A DNA stretch of 64,000 nt. It comes from Dolomedes plantarius. Lineage: Eukaryota > Arthropoda > Arachnida > Araneae > Dolomedidae. The stretch lies in assembly GCA_907164885.2 (NCBI GenBank), contig OU015498.1:91243233-91307232 (forward strand). Direction: 5' to 3'. The notes beneath the pieces are model-generated. The model searched no databases. It worked only from the letters and a program-made list of their open reading frames with translations, and was not told where the DNA came from. Positions within the stretch are counted from its first letter, which is position 1; the number at the start of each line of letters is the position of its first letter. This document shows, piece after piece, positions 23,165-36,755 of the stretch. Both the position numbers and the translations under genes were made by a program.

Positions 23165-23716
23165 CAAATACATAAGGTTTACTGAGTACCGAATCTTTTA
23201 GTACAGAAAGTCTCATAATTTTTCTTTTCGCAGCAATCAGCCACAAAAGTTAGGTACATTGCTCAAAATTATATAATTCGATAAATAAATACATTGTCCT
23301 ACAATTCATTATAAATACTACCCCCTGATTCATTGTCTTGTGGGTCTTTCAAAAATCATATTATGATTCTCTAATAAACATAGATTGTTTCAATAAAGCA
23401 GTAGCGGTATGATAAGCCTTATTACGTAAAACAAATCTTTAATCGAACGCCAAGAACGGATCTACGGTGTTGCAAGCATGTTTATATAACCGGACAAATT
23501 TTAACAAAAATACGCATCACTCTCAAATGAAGGTCGAGATTGCGTACATACTTTAAGGTAATAAAATTTCATCACTTATTTTATAAAAGATCCAATTATA
23601 TTCCAAGATCATTAAAGTTTGTTTCAAGTTTTCATAACCTTAGCTTACGGGGCACAATTCTTCCGATTCCCTCTTTAGGACGGGAAATTTCATACCCCCT
23701 TTGTAAAAACGGCTAT

Positions 23717-23826
23717 CATGCATATACATATACATATACACATATACATATACATATACATATATATACATATACATATATATATACATATACATATATA
23801 TATATATACACACACATATACATATA

Positions 23827-23859
<33 letters not shown>
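23717..23859. repeat. (CATATA)n and (TA)n compound repeat
   Basis: About 95 bases of CATATA-type hexamer variants passing into about 35 bases of pure TA. Confidence 0.95.
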
Positions 23860-23861
<2 letters not shown>

Positions 23862-24095
23862 TTGGACCCGTATTCTTGGGATACATGCTTTCCCAACCCG
23901 TAGGAAAAGGTTAACTTCAAATTTTGTTAAGTGAATCCCTAATAATGATTAAAAAATTAAATTATTTTTTGCGGTAACCGAAATTGAAGCTCTCACATAA
24001 CAGAATAATAAACATTTAAAAGATATATATAAGGTAGTTATAGTACGTTTTTCGAAAATCTCCTTTTATAAAATCGCGAATTCTTAACAGACTAA

Positions 24096-24234
24096 AGGCT
24101 TGTTCACATAGAATGCGTCAGCATCAGCGTTAAAGATTCCGTTGGTGCTAATTGATTTAATAGGTCAATGATTGGAATATCATTGGTTAAAAAAATTTTA
24201 CGCTGACGCTGACGGATTCTGTGTGAACAGGCCC
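24096..24234. mobile_element. PIF/Harbinger-like MITE, 139 bp
   Basis: The left end AGGCTTGTTCACATAGAAT and the inverted right end (read inward GGGCCTGTTCACACAGAATC) match over about 35 bp including the CGTCAGCRTCAGCGT block. TAA flanks both sides (24093-24095, 24235-24237). A 3-bp TWA target and a GGSCYTGTTCACA terminus are the PIF/Harbinger signature. Confidence 0.8.
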
Positions 24235-24904
24235 TAAGTTTATTACAGGAAAGTTCTCGATCAGTGGCTCCCAATCTGTGAGTCGCGATCCTCCAAGGGG
24301 ATCCCGAAGTGATTTCTGGGGGGGGGGGGTCACCACGGTTTTATTCAATAGAAATGACTTTGACCTATTATATATATATATATATATAAAAAATAGATCA
24401 AGGGTATATATAGTATTTGGCGAATTGAATATATTTTTTAACCATAAAACTGTAGAGCAGTGTTATTTTTTAAAGGAAAAATTCTCATTCAAAGTGCAGA
24501 CTCAGTTCGTTAGAAATCTATCAACTTCATTTCGTCGACAAAGGAAAATCATGGTTACTTACTAGGTACAGTACACAAATTCTAAACATACGTTTGTCTT
24601 TCATCTGTGTGTGCTTACACTTCTGTAGTTTTACCCCCTACGGAACAAAGCAATTTAATTTAGATAAGAATTTTACAATTTTTATTGTTAAATAATTCTG
24701 AATCTATAAGGTAAGAGCTCTCTTTTTTTTAATTATCATTATTATTATTTTTTAATTTTAAGATTTTGTCCAGTTCTATCCCTGGTTTTACACATCATGG
24801 ACCGAGGGATTAAAGTTTCTTAATGTTCTCCATGTCATAGAAATCTCTTTTTTTGCTCTGCTAAACATTTAGTTGTATTTAAATTACGTAAAATGGCTCT
24901 TAAG

Positions 24905-26803
<1,899 letters not shown>

Positions 26804-26862
<59 letters not shown>
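26804..26862. repeat. (TA)n microsatellite
   Basis: About 58 bases of TA directly abutting the mariner right end. Confidence 0.95.
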
Positions 26863-26865
<3 letters not shown>

Positions 26866-27141
26866 TAGATATATAGATACATATATACATAACACATACA
26901 TACATATATACATACAAAAGGGGTAAGCAACGATAAGTAATCCTACATTAATAAGCCGCGGTAGTTTCATTAGAAGAGACTATCTGAATTTTTTTTTTTT
27001 ATGTCTTAAAAGAGAAAAAAATCGCTAAACCTTTTTTAATGAAAATATGCAGGGGAGGGGGGAAAGGGAGGCGCGCAGGATGTGTGAAAACCATTGACGG
27101 GTGTCGCGACACGAAAAGGGTTGGGAAACACTGTTCTAGAA

Positions 27142-28064
27142 AAACACATTATATGGTACAAATAGCATATTTAAACTGGAACTATAGGTATTAACACATT
27201 AAATTTCATGACTATTAGACGAGAAAAATCGGATTCCATAGGCTGAATAATACTCGACAACAATTTTCTTAAATAATCTCGTAACAGAACTTTCTTTCTA
27301 TTAAACCGCACGAGATATGTCATCCTTATTTAACTAAAGTTTATTTATTTATAAACGAGTATAACGTAATGTATAATAAACAACAAGAAATCTTAATCCA
27401 AGAATATAAAGAAAAAAACTGATGTCTATGTTTTTACTGTAATATTTCGACAAAGAAAGACTTCATGTAGATGCATGTAAACAAGCACGATACCTCTGAA
27501 AGTCTTAAGACGTTTGGAAGATCGATAAGATTATTGAAGAGGCATTCTCAATAGGTTTCCAGAGTACGAAGAATTTTGAAGATGGAATTCATAATATTTG
27601 TTTTTAAGGAAGTAATGCATAATATGCAATTCTCCTTTTCTTATATATTACTTCTTCAAAATGTAGAACCTTCTTCACCAGTACTCCAATAGTTAGCAGA
27701 GCGAAACAGATTTTTCCAACTAAACACTCCATCAGTTTTAAACTAGTCATGATTGCTTTCTGACATATTCACACGTGCATTACGTTACCCATCATCACGT
27801 TTTCAATTTTCCCATACATATCTGGCGAATAAAACACGGATTCACGGCAATGTGGTGATGTGCGAAACCCGATCATTATTATTTTGTTTTAACTGCTCCA
27901 CTAACTTTAACTAATCCCTCAATCCAAGATATTCCATCTCTTAAATTGATTTTCCAGTCTGATAACCAATAAGCCAACATAGGAGAGAAAATTTAATAAT
28001 AATTAAAAAAGCAAAGTCTGTCAAACTGATAACAATAGCAGCTTCGTTTCGGGCTTTTTTTATT
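27142..28064. other. No gene recognised
   Basis: AT-rich unique-looking sequence between the hAT element and the dispersed repeat. No coding frame, splice pair or terminal repeat was recognised. Confidence 0.5.
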
Positions 28065-28486
28065 ACCATGTTTTATTAACTCGCTTTCTTGTTTGAGTGT
28101 GTGTTTGTCCAGCACAAATCTTGCAATCGATTTTTAACTAACTTCCCGACTAGCTAGATATTTGAAACTTTTAGAATAGCTCAGAACACGATGACAATGC
28201 ATTATTTTAATACTTTTATCCATCTTTAAGCAGCATTGAATTCATTTAAAGTCAATTTTGTTTCGTATAGACTGGTGCAGCCATCTATCGGCCGGGACAG
28301 AAACAAAAAGTTAAACGCAAGTTAACTTCCAATTAACTTCATTTTCTTTCAAGTTGATAGAATAATTCATCAAAAAAATTTTAAAAAGTATTTATTAATA
28401 CATGGAATTGTCAAGTTTATATGATTCAACAGAAAATTTAAAAACATGGTATAAAACATTTTTTTTATCATCTTGTAATTATTTTT
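28065..28486 (+). repeat. Dispersed ACCATGTTTTTATTAAC repeat, copy A
   Basis: About 420 bp shared with copies at 42411-42821 (inverted) and 48331-48749. Landmarks are GTTTGTCCAGYACAAATCTT, GAACACGATGACAATGCATT, GCAGCCATCTATCGGCCGGG, AATTAACTTCATTTTCTTTC and, near the end, AAAACATGGTATAWAAA, which is the inverse of the start. Homology continues about 35 bp past that to TCTTGTAATTATT. The family is not recognised; the near-palindromic ends suggest a MITE-like element with a tail. Confidence 0.85.
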
Positions 28487-28499
28487 TAAACCCCCCCCC

Positions 28500-28500
<1 letters not shown>

Positions 28501-28547
<47 letters not shown>
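28501..28547. repeat. (CT)n(TA)n microsatellite
   Basis: About 14 bases of CT following a C run, then about 34 bases of TA ending at a MITE. Confidence 0.9.
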
Positions 28548-28550
<3 letters not shown>

Positions 28551-28682
28551 GGCCTTGACATACGAGTAATTCGTTCCGTGACGGAGCCCGTAACTCGAAT
28601 TACCCGTATGCCAAATCAATTTTCCCCATTAAAATGAATTATTATCCCCATTAATCCTTAAAAAACTCGTAAGTCGAGGTAC
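28548..28682. mobile_element. Short MITE between two TA tracts
   Basis: The left block GACATACGAGTAATTCG and the inverted right block (CGACTTACGAGTTTTT) form an imperfect TIR. AAATCAATTTTCCCC and related sequence lie inside. TA repeats flank both sides. The superfamily is probably pogo-like, undecided. Confidence 0.5.
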
Positions 28683-28708
28683 CTATATATATATATGTGC
28701 ATGTATAT

Positions 28709-28869
28709 AAACTTCTCAAGCCGTCCACCCCCTATAAACGGCCATGTTCAGATCCAATCAAAGACTCTATAGAGCCAATATTATGGAAGAATCCTTTTTT
28801 CGATAGCCACCCCTCAAAACGGCCACTTTTTTCGGAACCATTGCTGGCCGCCATAGAGAAGTTTCACTG
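28709..28869. mobile_element. GGCCGCCATAGAGAAG MITE, complete copy
   Basis: The left end AAACTTCTCAAGCCGTCCAC and the inverted right end (read inward CAGTGAAACTTCTCTATGGC) enclose 160 bp. TA flanks both ends. It is the same family as 17019-17095 and 62983-63136, with a pogo/Tigger-style CAGTGAAAC start. Confidence 0.75.
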
Positions 28870-28879
28870 TATATAATGT

Positions 28880-29166
28880 GTGTGTGGCTAATGTCCCTGG
28901 GGGATGACAACATTACACCGCAGTCCGGAGTGCATATGAATATAAGACATAGAAACAGACAAATGACACAATCACAGAAGAATTTTATTGACAGACGATG
29001 ACACCGGCGATGGACGATGGGTTGCAGCTCCCCTTTCTAGACGGGGTTCCAATTGCAGGCGGAAGACTGACCGGTTCCCCAGAATACAGCCAAGTCTTAT
29101 GCGGGAATCTAACCCACACCCCCGCCGTGGCAGGCTGATGCCTTATCCACTTAGCCACTGGGCGAC
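28880..29166 (-). repeat. tRNA-Gly-like SINE with 11-bp target duplication
   Basis: On the minus strand, GTCGCCCAGTGGCTAAGTGG carries an A box (29147-29157). GGTTAGATTCC is the B box (29104-29114), 33 bases apart. The intervening anticodon-loop-like CTGCCAC suggests a tRNA-Gly(GCC) origin. GTATATAATGT is repeated perfectly at 28869-28879 and 29167-29177. An AATAAAA lies near the 3' end. The SINE landed at the TA-rich right edge of the preceding MITE, so it is the younger insertion. Confidence 0.9.
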
Positions 29167-29177
29167 GTATATAATGT

Positions 29178-31056
29178 AAAAATCTGCTGCCTCTAACTGA
29201 TAAAATTTTACATTTTCTTTCACAGAAATATACTAGGTTATGATCCTACTATTTCTATAAATTTGTTTATTTATTTTTTTATCATCTCCTCATTAAAATT
29301 AAAATTAAAATTAATTTATTTGCAAATATGTCTTTTTTAGCCTATCTCCATTATTTTGTTATTTATGCCAAATTCTGCACGAATTTCTGTAAAAATGCTA
29401 ATAGAAAATTAATAAATGCCTAGCGCGCCTCTCTGGAGGTAGGAAATACAACCGTCAGTTACATTTCATAAAGCCAACTCCAACAGGCGAGGAACAAAAG
29501 AAAGTTAATCTAAAGCCAAACAGGAGTTTCGCTAAAACTCTTTTCTCCCCATTTATTTTAAATAAAATATTTCACAATTCATATACGAACTTTAAAAGGA
29601 TTTGGTTAAAAACTTAAAAAGGTGCAGGCAGTATCGAGGAAACAGTATCTCTACACAGTCAAACACTTTTACTTAGCGTATAGGATTTTTTAGCTCTTTC
29701 TTCAACCAAATCCTTTTTTTTCGACACGGGCCGCCAAAGATGTTTTAAAACGTAATTATAAATAACCAGTTTCAATAACATTTCTGAACTCGTGCCTCGG
29801 TTAAATTTATATTAGACAAATTATCGAGAAGGCAAAATGCTTAACGGAAGCTGATGCTTCAATGATTTAAAGGTGCAACGGATTTGCATTTCGACATTTA
29901 TGCTGTGGGGAGTGCCCGATTAGGCGATCAGTAAGCATGAAATGAGGAAGCCTTAGGGGGAAAAAAGAGCTGCAAATTTGAAAAATCGGGAGAAAAGGGG
30001 GCAGATATTTGAATTTTCGAGAGAGAAATGAGATGGACAATGGGTGTGGTATCATCTGTAAAACAATTTTAATGCCGGAGGACTTCCAGGAAGAGATATA
30101 ACATTTATCTGAAATTCATAATTAAGACATGGATCCTTCTATAAGCCTTCATACTTGCTGACTGTTGTCAACAAAAGTTTGCAGATTATTGAGAACTATG
30201 AATGGACAATCCTTAGCGGATAAGAAAATGCTGATTTATATCTCTGAGTTAGTTTGCTAATGAAGAAATTGATGTCACAAGGAACCATTAGTATCGAGGA
30301 AATATCGAATGTAATCCCAGCGAAGAGTGATTCATTAATGAGAGACGGAGTATACTATGAGATAATACAGTGTTTTAAATTTCGGGTGCATAGCAGGAAG
30401 AATTCAGAAGAACCAAAAGAAAAATATCGCACCTCTGCTAGAAGAATGTTACATCCGACAAATTTTCGATTTTGAGATAATTGCACCACAATGCTTTATA
30501 AGAAGTGCTTCTCAATCTCGAATAATGTTATAAGCCTAGTACCAACACAATCTCCTAGATGGCGCTTATTACCCTCTTCCACGACTAGGAGGGGGAACTT
30601 GCTCATGCGCGAAGAATGAAAATAAGATTTTTGTCAGTGCCTAATGTTGTATTAAAATGTTCATGCATAAAAAGTGTTCATTAAATTTTATTTGGAAAAA
30701 AAATTGTATTTTTTTCTAAGCTGTTGTGCATACTATCAAGGTATTTTTTTTTGTTGTTTTTGTATTGTGAAAAGTTTAGATAGATTGTCTATTAGCATCA
30801 GATATGACAGTATTCTCTGAAGCCTCTCTGTTCATCTTGACAAAATGAGGTTACTAGAAGAGGGTTACATCTTGTAATTAAAATTCAAAATCATGCTTTA
30901 AAAATTGAAAACAACTTTAATAGTATATAGTTTTGCCTTCTGAAGTGATTCGAACAATTAGTTTCCCAAAATTATCAGAGGCATTCATAAAACAAGAAAT
31001 GAAATTTCGACATATATCTCCTTAGCTCTTCCTGAAAATATGGCTATTTTGAGATG
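29178..31056. other. No gene confirmed in about 1.9 kb
   Basis: AT-rich sequence with scattered short frames. A 73-codon plus-strand frame around 30254-30475 (MKKLMSQGTISIEEISNV) has no recognised domain and no splice support. Nothing else is supportable. Confidence 0.45.
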
Positions 31057-31058
31057 TA

Positions 31059-32468
31059 CACTGCTGGCCACTGTAAATGCAACACCCTGAAGGAAACATG
31101 CAAATCACATGAAATTTAGAACATGCATTAGCGGAGGTGAGATATGCAAATGATTAGAATTTCAGCGCAGGCGCACATCACGCGCGCCTGTGGCGCCACT
31201 TCAAAGCGCTATTTAAGGCTTGGAGATTTCGACAATTTCAAGTTCGGCAATTGTGTTTTTCTTCTGGTTTTTTAAAAAAAACGATCAATTATGCCTCGTC
31301 GAAAACAGCGATCATCTTTTGATCAAGTATCCGAGTTCGACAGAGGAAGGATAGTGGCCTACCGAGATTGTGGATTATCTTTCAGGGAAATCGGTAGTCG
31401 TGTTAGACGAAACCAAACAACTGTAATGCGGATATGTGATCGTTGGATGCAGGAGGGTACGACGGACCGGCGTGTTCGATCGCATCCACCTCAGCGCACC
31501 ACTTTACGTGATGACAGGCAAATTGTGCGCATGGCAGTGACGGATCGCTCAGTCACATCACGAACTATAGCACAGCACATGCAGTCTGTAACGCATCATC
31601 CAGTGTCTGCGCGTACCATTCGACGCTGTTTACAGCAGAGTGGTCTGTCCGCAAGACGTCCATTGCTTTGTCTACCCTTGACGCAGAACCACAGACGTCT
31701 CCGCCGCCAATGGTGCCTATGACAGAAGGATGTGGACGGCAGAATGGAATGAAATTGTCTTTACTGACGAGTCACGCTTCTGTCTGCAACACCACGATGG
31801 TCGCATTCGAGTCTGGAGACACCGTGAAGAGAGGATGCTGAACAGCTGCGTTATGCACAGCCACACTGGTCCTGCACCGGGTATTATGGTATGGGGCGGT
31901 ATTGGATATCACTCTCGCACACCTCTAGTACGCATTGCCGGTACTTTAAACAGCCAGCGCTACATCTCCGAGGTGTTGGAGCCAGTTGTCCTTCCTTACC
32001 TTCAGGGCTTGCCCACAGCCATATTTCAACAGGATAATGGGCGATCACACGTGGCACGCATTGTCCAACGGTTCTTCGTCAATCGCTAGATTGAATTGCT
32101 TCCCTGGCCGCCTCGCTCTCCGGATCTTTCGCCGATAGAAAACATGTGGTCCATGGTTGCTCTACGATTGACCCAGATTCCATCCCCAGCTACCACAGCA
32201 GATCAACTTTGGTAACGTGTGGAAGCTGCTTGGTCTGCTGTACCCCAAGAACTCATCCAAAGTCTCTTTGAATCAATGCCGAGGCATGTGGCAGCGGTGA
32301 TCTCCAACAATGGCGGCTACTCTGGCTACTGATTTTGGCAGGAACCACACTTCACAGAAGTCTATAAATTTAATCATTTGATACTTGGTCAACATGTTAT
32401 CTACAAAATAAATTTTGTTGTGATATCTCTTGTCTTTCTTGGTGTTGCAATTTGGGTGGCCAGCAGTG
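31059..32468 (+). mobile_element. Tc1-like DNA transposon, full length
   Basis: TIRs CACTGCTGGCCACTGTAAAT (31059) and inverted CACTGCTGGCCACCCAAATT (32468 inward) extend through GCAACACC. TA flanks both ends (31057-31058, 32469-32470). Length is 1410 bp. The transposase resembles Tc1/Tcb-type proteins common in spider genomes. Confidence 0.95.
31291..32332 (+). pseudogene. Tc1-family transposase, DD34E, nearly intact
   Basis: The ATG at 31291 opens MPRRKQRSSFDQVSEFDRGR, with two helix-turn-helix segments (FREIGSRVRRNQTTVMRI; then VSARTIRRCLQQSGLSARR). A +1 frameshift lies at about 31722. The catalytic core follows: first Asp in FTDESRF, second in FQQDNGRSH, Glu in SPDLSPIENMW, with exactly 34 residues between. 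An in-frame TAG lies at 32087-32089 between the second Asp and the Glu, and a TAA after DQLW near 32214. The frame ends at the TGA at 32330-32332 (NNGGYSGY). One frameshift and two stops inactivate it. Confidence 0.93.
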
Positions 32469-32470
32469 TA

Positions 32471-34009
32471 ACACACTTCTAGCACAGGTGCGATATCACA
32501 GCACATAAATATACCGCAGTGGGAAAATTTACTTAAAACGTTTTTATTAACGCGTGTGCTTAAGATAAAAAAGAAGAAAAAATTATTGGTACTAGTTGCA
32601 CCAGATTTAATTCTGGAGCTAAGAATATAATGCCTTATTAAGGCTGTACTATAAAAATAAGGCATTTTATGGCCCCCGATTTTGAAAGTTCAGGCATTTT
32701 GAAGTTTTCTCTCGTGGTATTTTTCATACGGACCTTTATATTTTCATGAACCTAGTACATCAAAGTTAAGACCCTAACTTTAAAAATTAAAGCATAGTGG
32801 GAATTTTACATTATAGGATTGATTAGCCCAAATACGTAAACCAAAGTCTAAATCAGCCTGTAATGAAAAGAATACAATCATAAGAATGCGTCCCAAGGGT
32901 ACAGAGGGCACATCGTGCAGTTTTTGGTTCGGATGCCTCTCGGATGAAATTCTGCAGTTGATATCAGCGATTTTCTCCCGTTTTCGTACGTAACCCCGCG
33001 CCGAATGAACTGAGGTGTTCCGATGAAATGTGGCAAGTCGACAAATCTATTTACAGTCAGTCGCCTGTGGAGTTATTAGGGTCACGAGGAACGGGTCGCG
33101 TCAGAAACGCTCTCCGTGTCATCCTGTCAATTGTAACACGAGTAATGGAGTGAGGTGGATTAGAGGGATTGTGCAAGGTTCCCTAATCCCTGGGCGTTTT
33201 CGTAGAAGCGATTATACATGTGCACAAACATCGAGGGAGAAATGAATCAGTGCTGTTGATTGGATCGGGGAATGCGGCAAAACGGTTCCTATTAAATGAA
33301 AATGATTCCGCAATCAGTATCCGTGTGGAAACAGATGTTCTGGCGAAGCTGCGACGTCATAGTAGAATTCAAAACCTAGGCTCCCAGATATCCGAGCATC
33401 CGCTCGGATATGAATATTGTCGCCAAGTGAAGTCGCCAATTTTTTTTCTAATGCTTATACAAAAAGATCTCATTGGTTGAAGATATTAAATTTTATGAAG
33501 TTTTTAAAAATCATTGGAGACAAAAATTTAAAGTTATGTGCATCTTCTCTGAAAAAGTTTATTACAACTAAATATATTCACCTTGAAGACATTTTTCACG
33601 AACTTACATTTTCGGATGTAAGTATGTAGGATGTGGGCTGACAGAGAAATATAATCAAATTCGCCAAGTTGCCCAATATTATCGATCGGCATTTTCGTAA
33701 ATTGGCAAGAAATCGTCAGCAAAGGTATAGCGTTGTTTGGATGTGGCAACAAGATGATTGCCCATGTGTCAACCATTATATTTAGGACCTCTAATTTAAA
33801 CCTTATTTGAGGGATTGCAGATATGGTCACGCTTGCGATCCGTGTTTTATACGTACTGGTCTGAAATCAAAACTGAAGCAATTCTGGGTTGCTTTGTTTG
33901 TTTCAGTTCACGTAGTTGCAGAAATCCACAAATATTCCTCTTGAAAAGAGATTAAAAGCAAAAGAAGATGGAAGTCGAGATCTATACCTAAATATGATGA
34001 TTGACAAGT
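32471..34009. other. No gene confirmed; GC-richer patch at 32900-33420
   Basis: The patch is less AT-rich and contains two short plus-strand frames (71 and 86 codons) with no recognised domain. It holds the palindrome at 33388-33411. It may be an untranslated exon or an old repeat; evidence is insufficient. Confidence 0.4.
33388..33411. repeat. Perfect 10-bp-arm hairpin
   Basis: ATATCCGAGC, the loop ATCC, then GCTCGGATAT. It is not followed by a T run and is not associated with a recognised element. Confidence 0.9.
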
Positions 34010-34135
34010 ACAGCGCACTCAAATTATCTTGCTACATGACACACCCAGGACGTAGTTTAAAGCCGATTCTGATCGGCTACAAACATTCATGTCGACTGCG
34101 GGACTCGAACCATTGGTCCATGGATTGATGGCGAA
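34010..34135 (-). repeat. Diverged single copy of the 187-bp unit
   Basis: GCCGATTCTGATCGGCTACA followed by AACATTCATGTCGACTGC matches the core of the array at 14580-15340. On the minus strand GGTTCGAGTCCCGCA is a good B-box match, supporting a tRNA-SINE origin for the family. The A box was not identified. Confidence 0.45.
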
Positions 34136-34204
34136 ATATTTTCTGTAGCTGAATGCTCACTGCTAGTGAATTACATATACGTAAGGCAAGAGAAACCTCT
34201 TTTA

Positions 34205-34478
34205 AGAATTATATGCTCAAAAACTGAGTCCTAGTTAAAACGATACCCTGCATATATAACACTCTAAAGACGATTCATAGACGGGGCAAAAATCTACTTA
34301 TATAACATACAAAAATGCTTACCAGTTGAAACTACAGCCTACATATGTAACAGTCAAAAAATGATTCCCAATTGCGACAATAGCCTCCATATGAAGCGGT
34401 TAAAAAAATTATTCCTAGACTGTACTATAGCCAACAAATGTAGCACTCAAAAAATGATTTGCAGTTGAATCAATACTA
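34205..34478. repeat. Degenerate tandem array of about 46-bp units
   Basis: About six units share a pattern of CCTNCATATGTAACA, CTCAAAAAATGATT and CAGTTGNNACAATA with many substitutions. The array ends directly at the pogo-like element that follows. Confidence 0.65.
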
Positions 34479-34482
34479 TATA

Positions 34483-35460
34483 CAACGGAGTCCCGATAAC
34501 CCGAACTTCAGTAATCCGAAAGTCCGCTTAATCCGAAACCAAAAGTCAAAAAAGAACTAAGATTTCAATAAAATCACAGTGATACTAGGTAATATAAAGA
34601 ATTTTTCTGAAAATTACAAGAAAAGAATATTTCTAAAAATTACAAGAAATTCAAAGTTAGACAATGTACTGAACAAATTATTACTGAACTACATTGGTTT
34701 GAAAAAATCTGTTAAATTTTTTTTCGAAGAGAAGAATACCCCTCCCTTGAAGCCAAAATGCCAACGCGTCAGAAAATTGGTGTCCGCTCTGGTCGCGGCG
34801 GAGTGTTACTCTATCTAGCGTGGCGCTACATCGAATGCAGGCGCGGCGTCTGATTGGGATACCTTCTGCTCGCCGTCACCGTCTGCTTCACCTTCACTCT
34901 CGTCTGAGACGTTGACAGGTTCTTTCAAAACCATTTCAACAATCTACTGATCGTCTAAAATCTTACACTCTACTGAATGAACAACTTACACTCTACTGTA
35001 CTGTACTAGGCAGCGTTTCGCTCTCTTATCACCCATTTCGTCCAGAGATTTGGTAATGTTTATAGCGCTTCCACATTCATGTAGACAAGTACCCCCCGAC
35101 CCCGCTTGACACCATTTTGGGGTTGATTAGTCACGCTCAGGAGCGTGACCACCCCCTGCCCCCAAGATACTTTGATGCTCTGTGCAAAACCGCTGGATCG
35201 CATAATCGTTGCAGAGCGCTCTGCCCATAAATCACTGGTTTCCCCCGCAGAATACTGTGCAGCGCAGATGAATGTGGACACCTTATTAGAGAGACCTTAT
35301 AAAATAAGCTGTTTAATCACACGCAATATGCAATATTTATATAATCACACGTAATTATGCAATTTAAGTATATTTTGAGGATGATTTCGCTTAATCCGGA
35401 AAATCCGTTAATCCGAAAAGGGTCTAGTCCCAATCATTTCGAATTATCGGGACTCCACTG
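34483..35460 (-). mobile_element. pogo/Tigger-like non-autonomous element
   Basis: The left end CAACGGAGTCCCGATAACCC and the inverted right end (CAGTGGAGTCCCGATAATTC) form a TIR with repeated TAATCCGAAA subterminal motifs. TA lies at 34481-34482 and 35461-35462. A C-terminal transposase fragment remains on the minus strand; the DDE core is deleted. Confidence 0.85.
34815..34943 (-). pseudogene. pogo/Tigger transposase C-terminal fragment
   Basis: A minus-strand frame reads IVEMVLKEPVNVSDESEGEA, then DGDGEQKVSQSDAAPAFDVA, and stops. Tigger/Jerky-like transposases end with an acidic linker followed by an EA-containing helix (SxxEAxxALDxAL), which this resembles. A TAG just upstream interrupts the frame after ILDDQ. 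It is coding debris of the deleted element, with no catalytic residues. Confidence 0.6.
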
Positions 35461-35473
35461 TATACGAAACTCT

Positions 35474-35640
35474 AAAAAAAAAAAAATTATAATAATAATT
35501 GGCGCAGCTTGTCCCTCGATGGACCTTGCGCCAATAAAATAAAATAAAAATCAACTGAAAAAAGTATATTTCAATCTGGTAATTAAAGCTAGGACCTCCT
35601 ACTCTCACGGCAGGACCACCGTTCCAGGTTAAACATGAAT
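35474..35640 (-). repeat. SINE-like repeat with hairpin 3' end
   Basis: On the minus strand the sequence ends in TTGGCGCAAGGTCCATCGAG plus GGACAAGCTGCGCCAA. This folds as an imperfect hairpin (TTGGCGCA outer arm, GTCC/GGAC inner arm) and is followed by an ATT-type simple tail and a T run. An upstream GGTCCTAGCTTTAATT could be a decayed B box. The hairpin plus short-repeat tail resembles LINE-paired SINE 3' ends. Confidence 0.45.
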
Positions 35641-36755
35641 GGCTTTGAACCTTCCGTAGTGGCGGATCACCGCACAGGCGCAAGAGGGCACGGGCTTGGG
35701 GGCCTCGATCTTTGAAAGCTAACAGTTTAAAAAAAAAAAAAAAAGAGTTTCATTCTGCGAACTTCCAATTCAGATATCATCTTCATCCAGACAATTATAT
35801 ATTCGTTGAAAGACAAAACAGCGTTAGTACAAACACAATGAGAAATTATTTTAAGTATTATAATAATATTTAAATCAAGTGGAAGGGGGGGGGGCTCAAA
35901 ACTAGATTAAACTTCGGGGTCTCCAAATATTTCACCTGCCACTGACCTTCCGGATACTAAAACTGAGCTTAACAATGGCGCCCGGTGACATAATATTTAC
36001 CTCCCCCTCGCTTTATTAAAGCCGTTCGTCGGCGCAAAATTAACTGCAAAATACGGTCGGATCGTGTAAACAATTCATTTGAAAAACTCTTGTCATCAGA
36101 GAGAGAGAGAGCCACAATTAAACGTCGCATTACAATGCCGAAGCGGAAAGAGGAAAGACTGGTGTTTGCAAAGCAGCCCCGAAAAACACGGCCACTTGGA
36201 ATACGAGCATTAGGCAAAACTGGTACATCACTTCTCTGACCAAGGACGTAGCACCTGTGGCTTGTTACTCAATACGGGAATTATTGCACAATGGTGTCAC
36301 ACCAAAACCATCAGGGATGCAGAGTGAAAGAGTGAGAGAGAGAAAAAATTCGACTTTTCCTCTTAAATTCGAGAACAAGGTCTTTTCAGCCTCTTTTTTT
36401 TCTTTCTTCTTTATTTGTCTTTAATTCATTTATTTATTTTTCTGCCCAAAAAAAGAAAGAATTTTCGCCGGCTGAGACTGGTTTGCTTGGAGAAGTGCCA
36501 GAATGTTCAGTTTTGGGTGAAACGGGAAAAAGTTTACCTCGATGGAGTGGCATTTATTTCGCTCGTTCTACTTATTTCGAGAATAATATATGATGTCCCT
36601 AGTTAAGTTATGATTGACATGTGCTTATTTGTCTGCGAACATATGCACACATGTAAACGACGCAAGATAACACATAATTGCACATTTATCATTATTTTTA
36701 TGTATTTCATAACAACATACATTACACAAAAATTATATATATATATATATATATA
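35641..36755. other. No gene confirmed; possible short exon at 36135-36239
   Basis: A CpG-richer patch at 35960-36240 contains a GA run (36101-36113). After it, ATG at 36135 opens a 34-codon frame (MPKRKEERLVFAKQPRKTRP). The context ACAATGC is acceptable, but there is no recognised domain. It may be a gene 5' end or chance. The rest is AT-rich with a TA tract at 36733-36755. Confidence 0.35.

Noticed and set aside
28988..29179. 63-codon plus-strand frame
   Set aside because: It is the complement of a tRNA-derived SINE with clear A and B boxes and target duplications.
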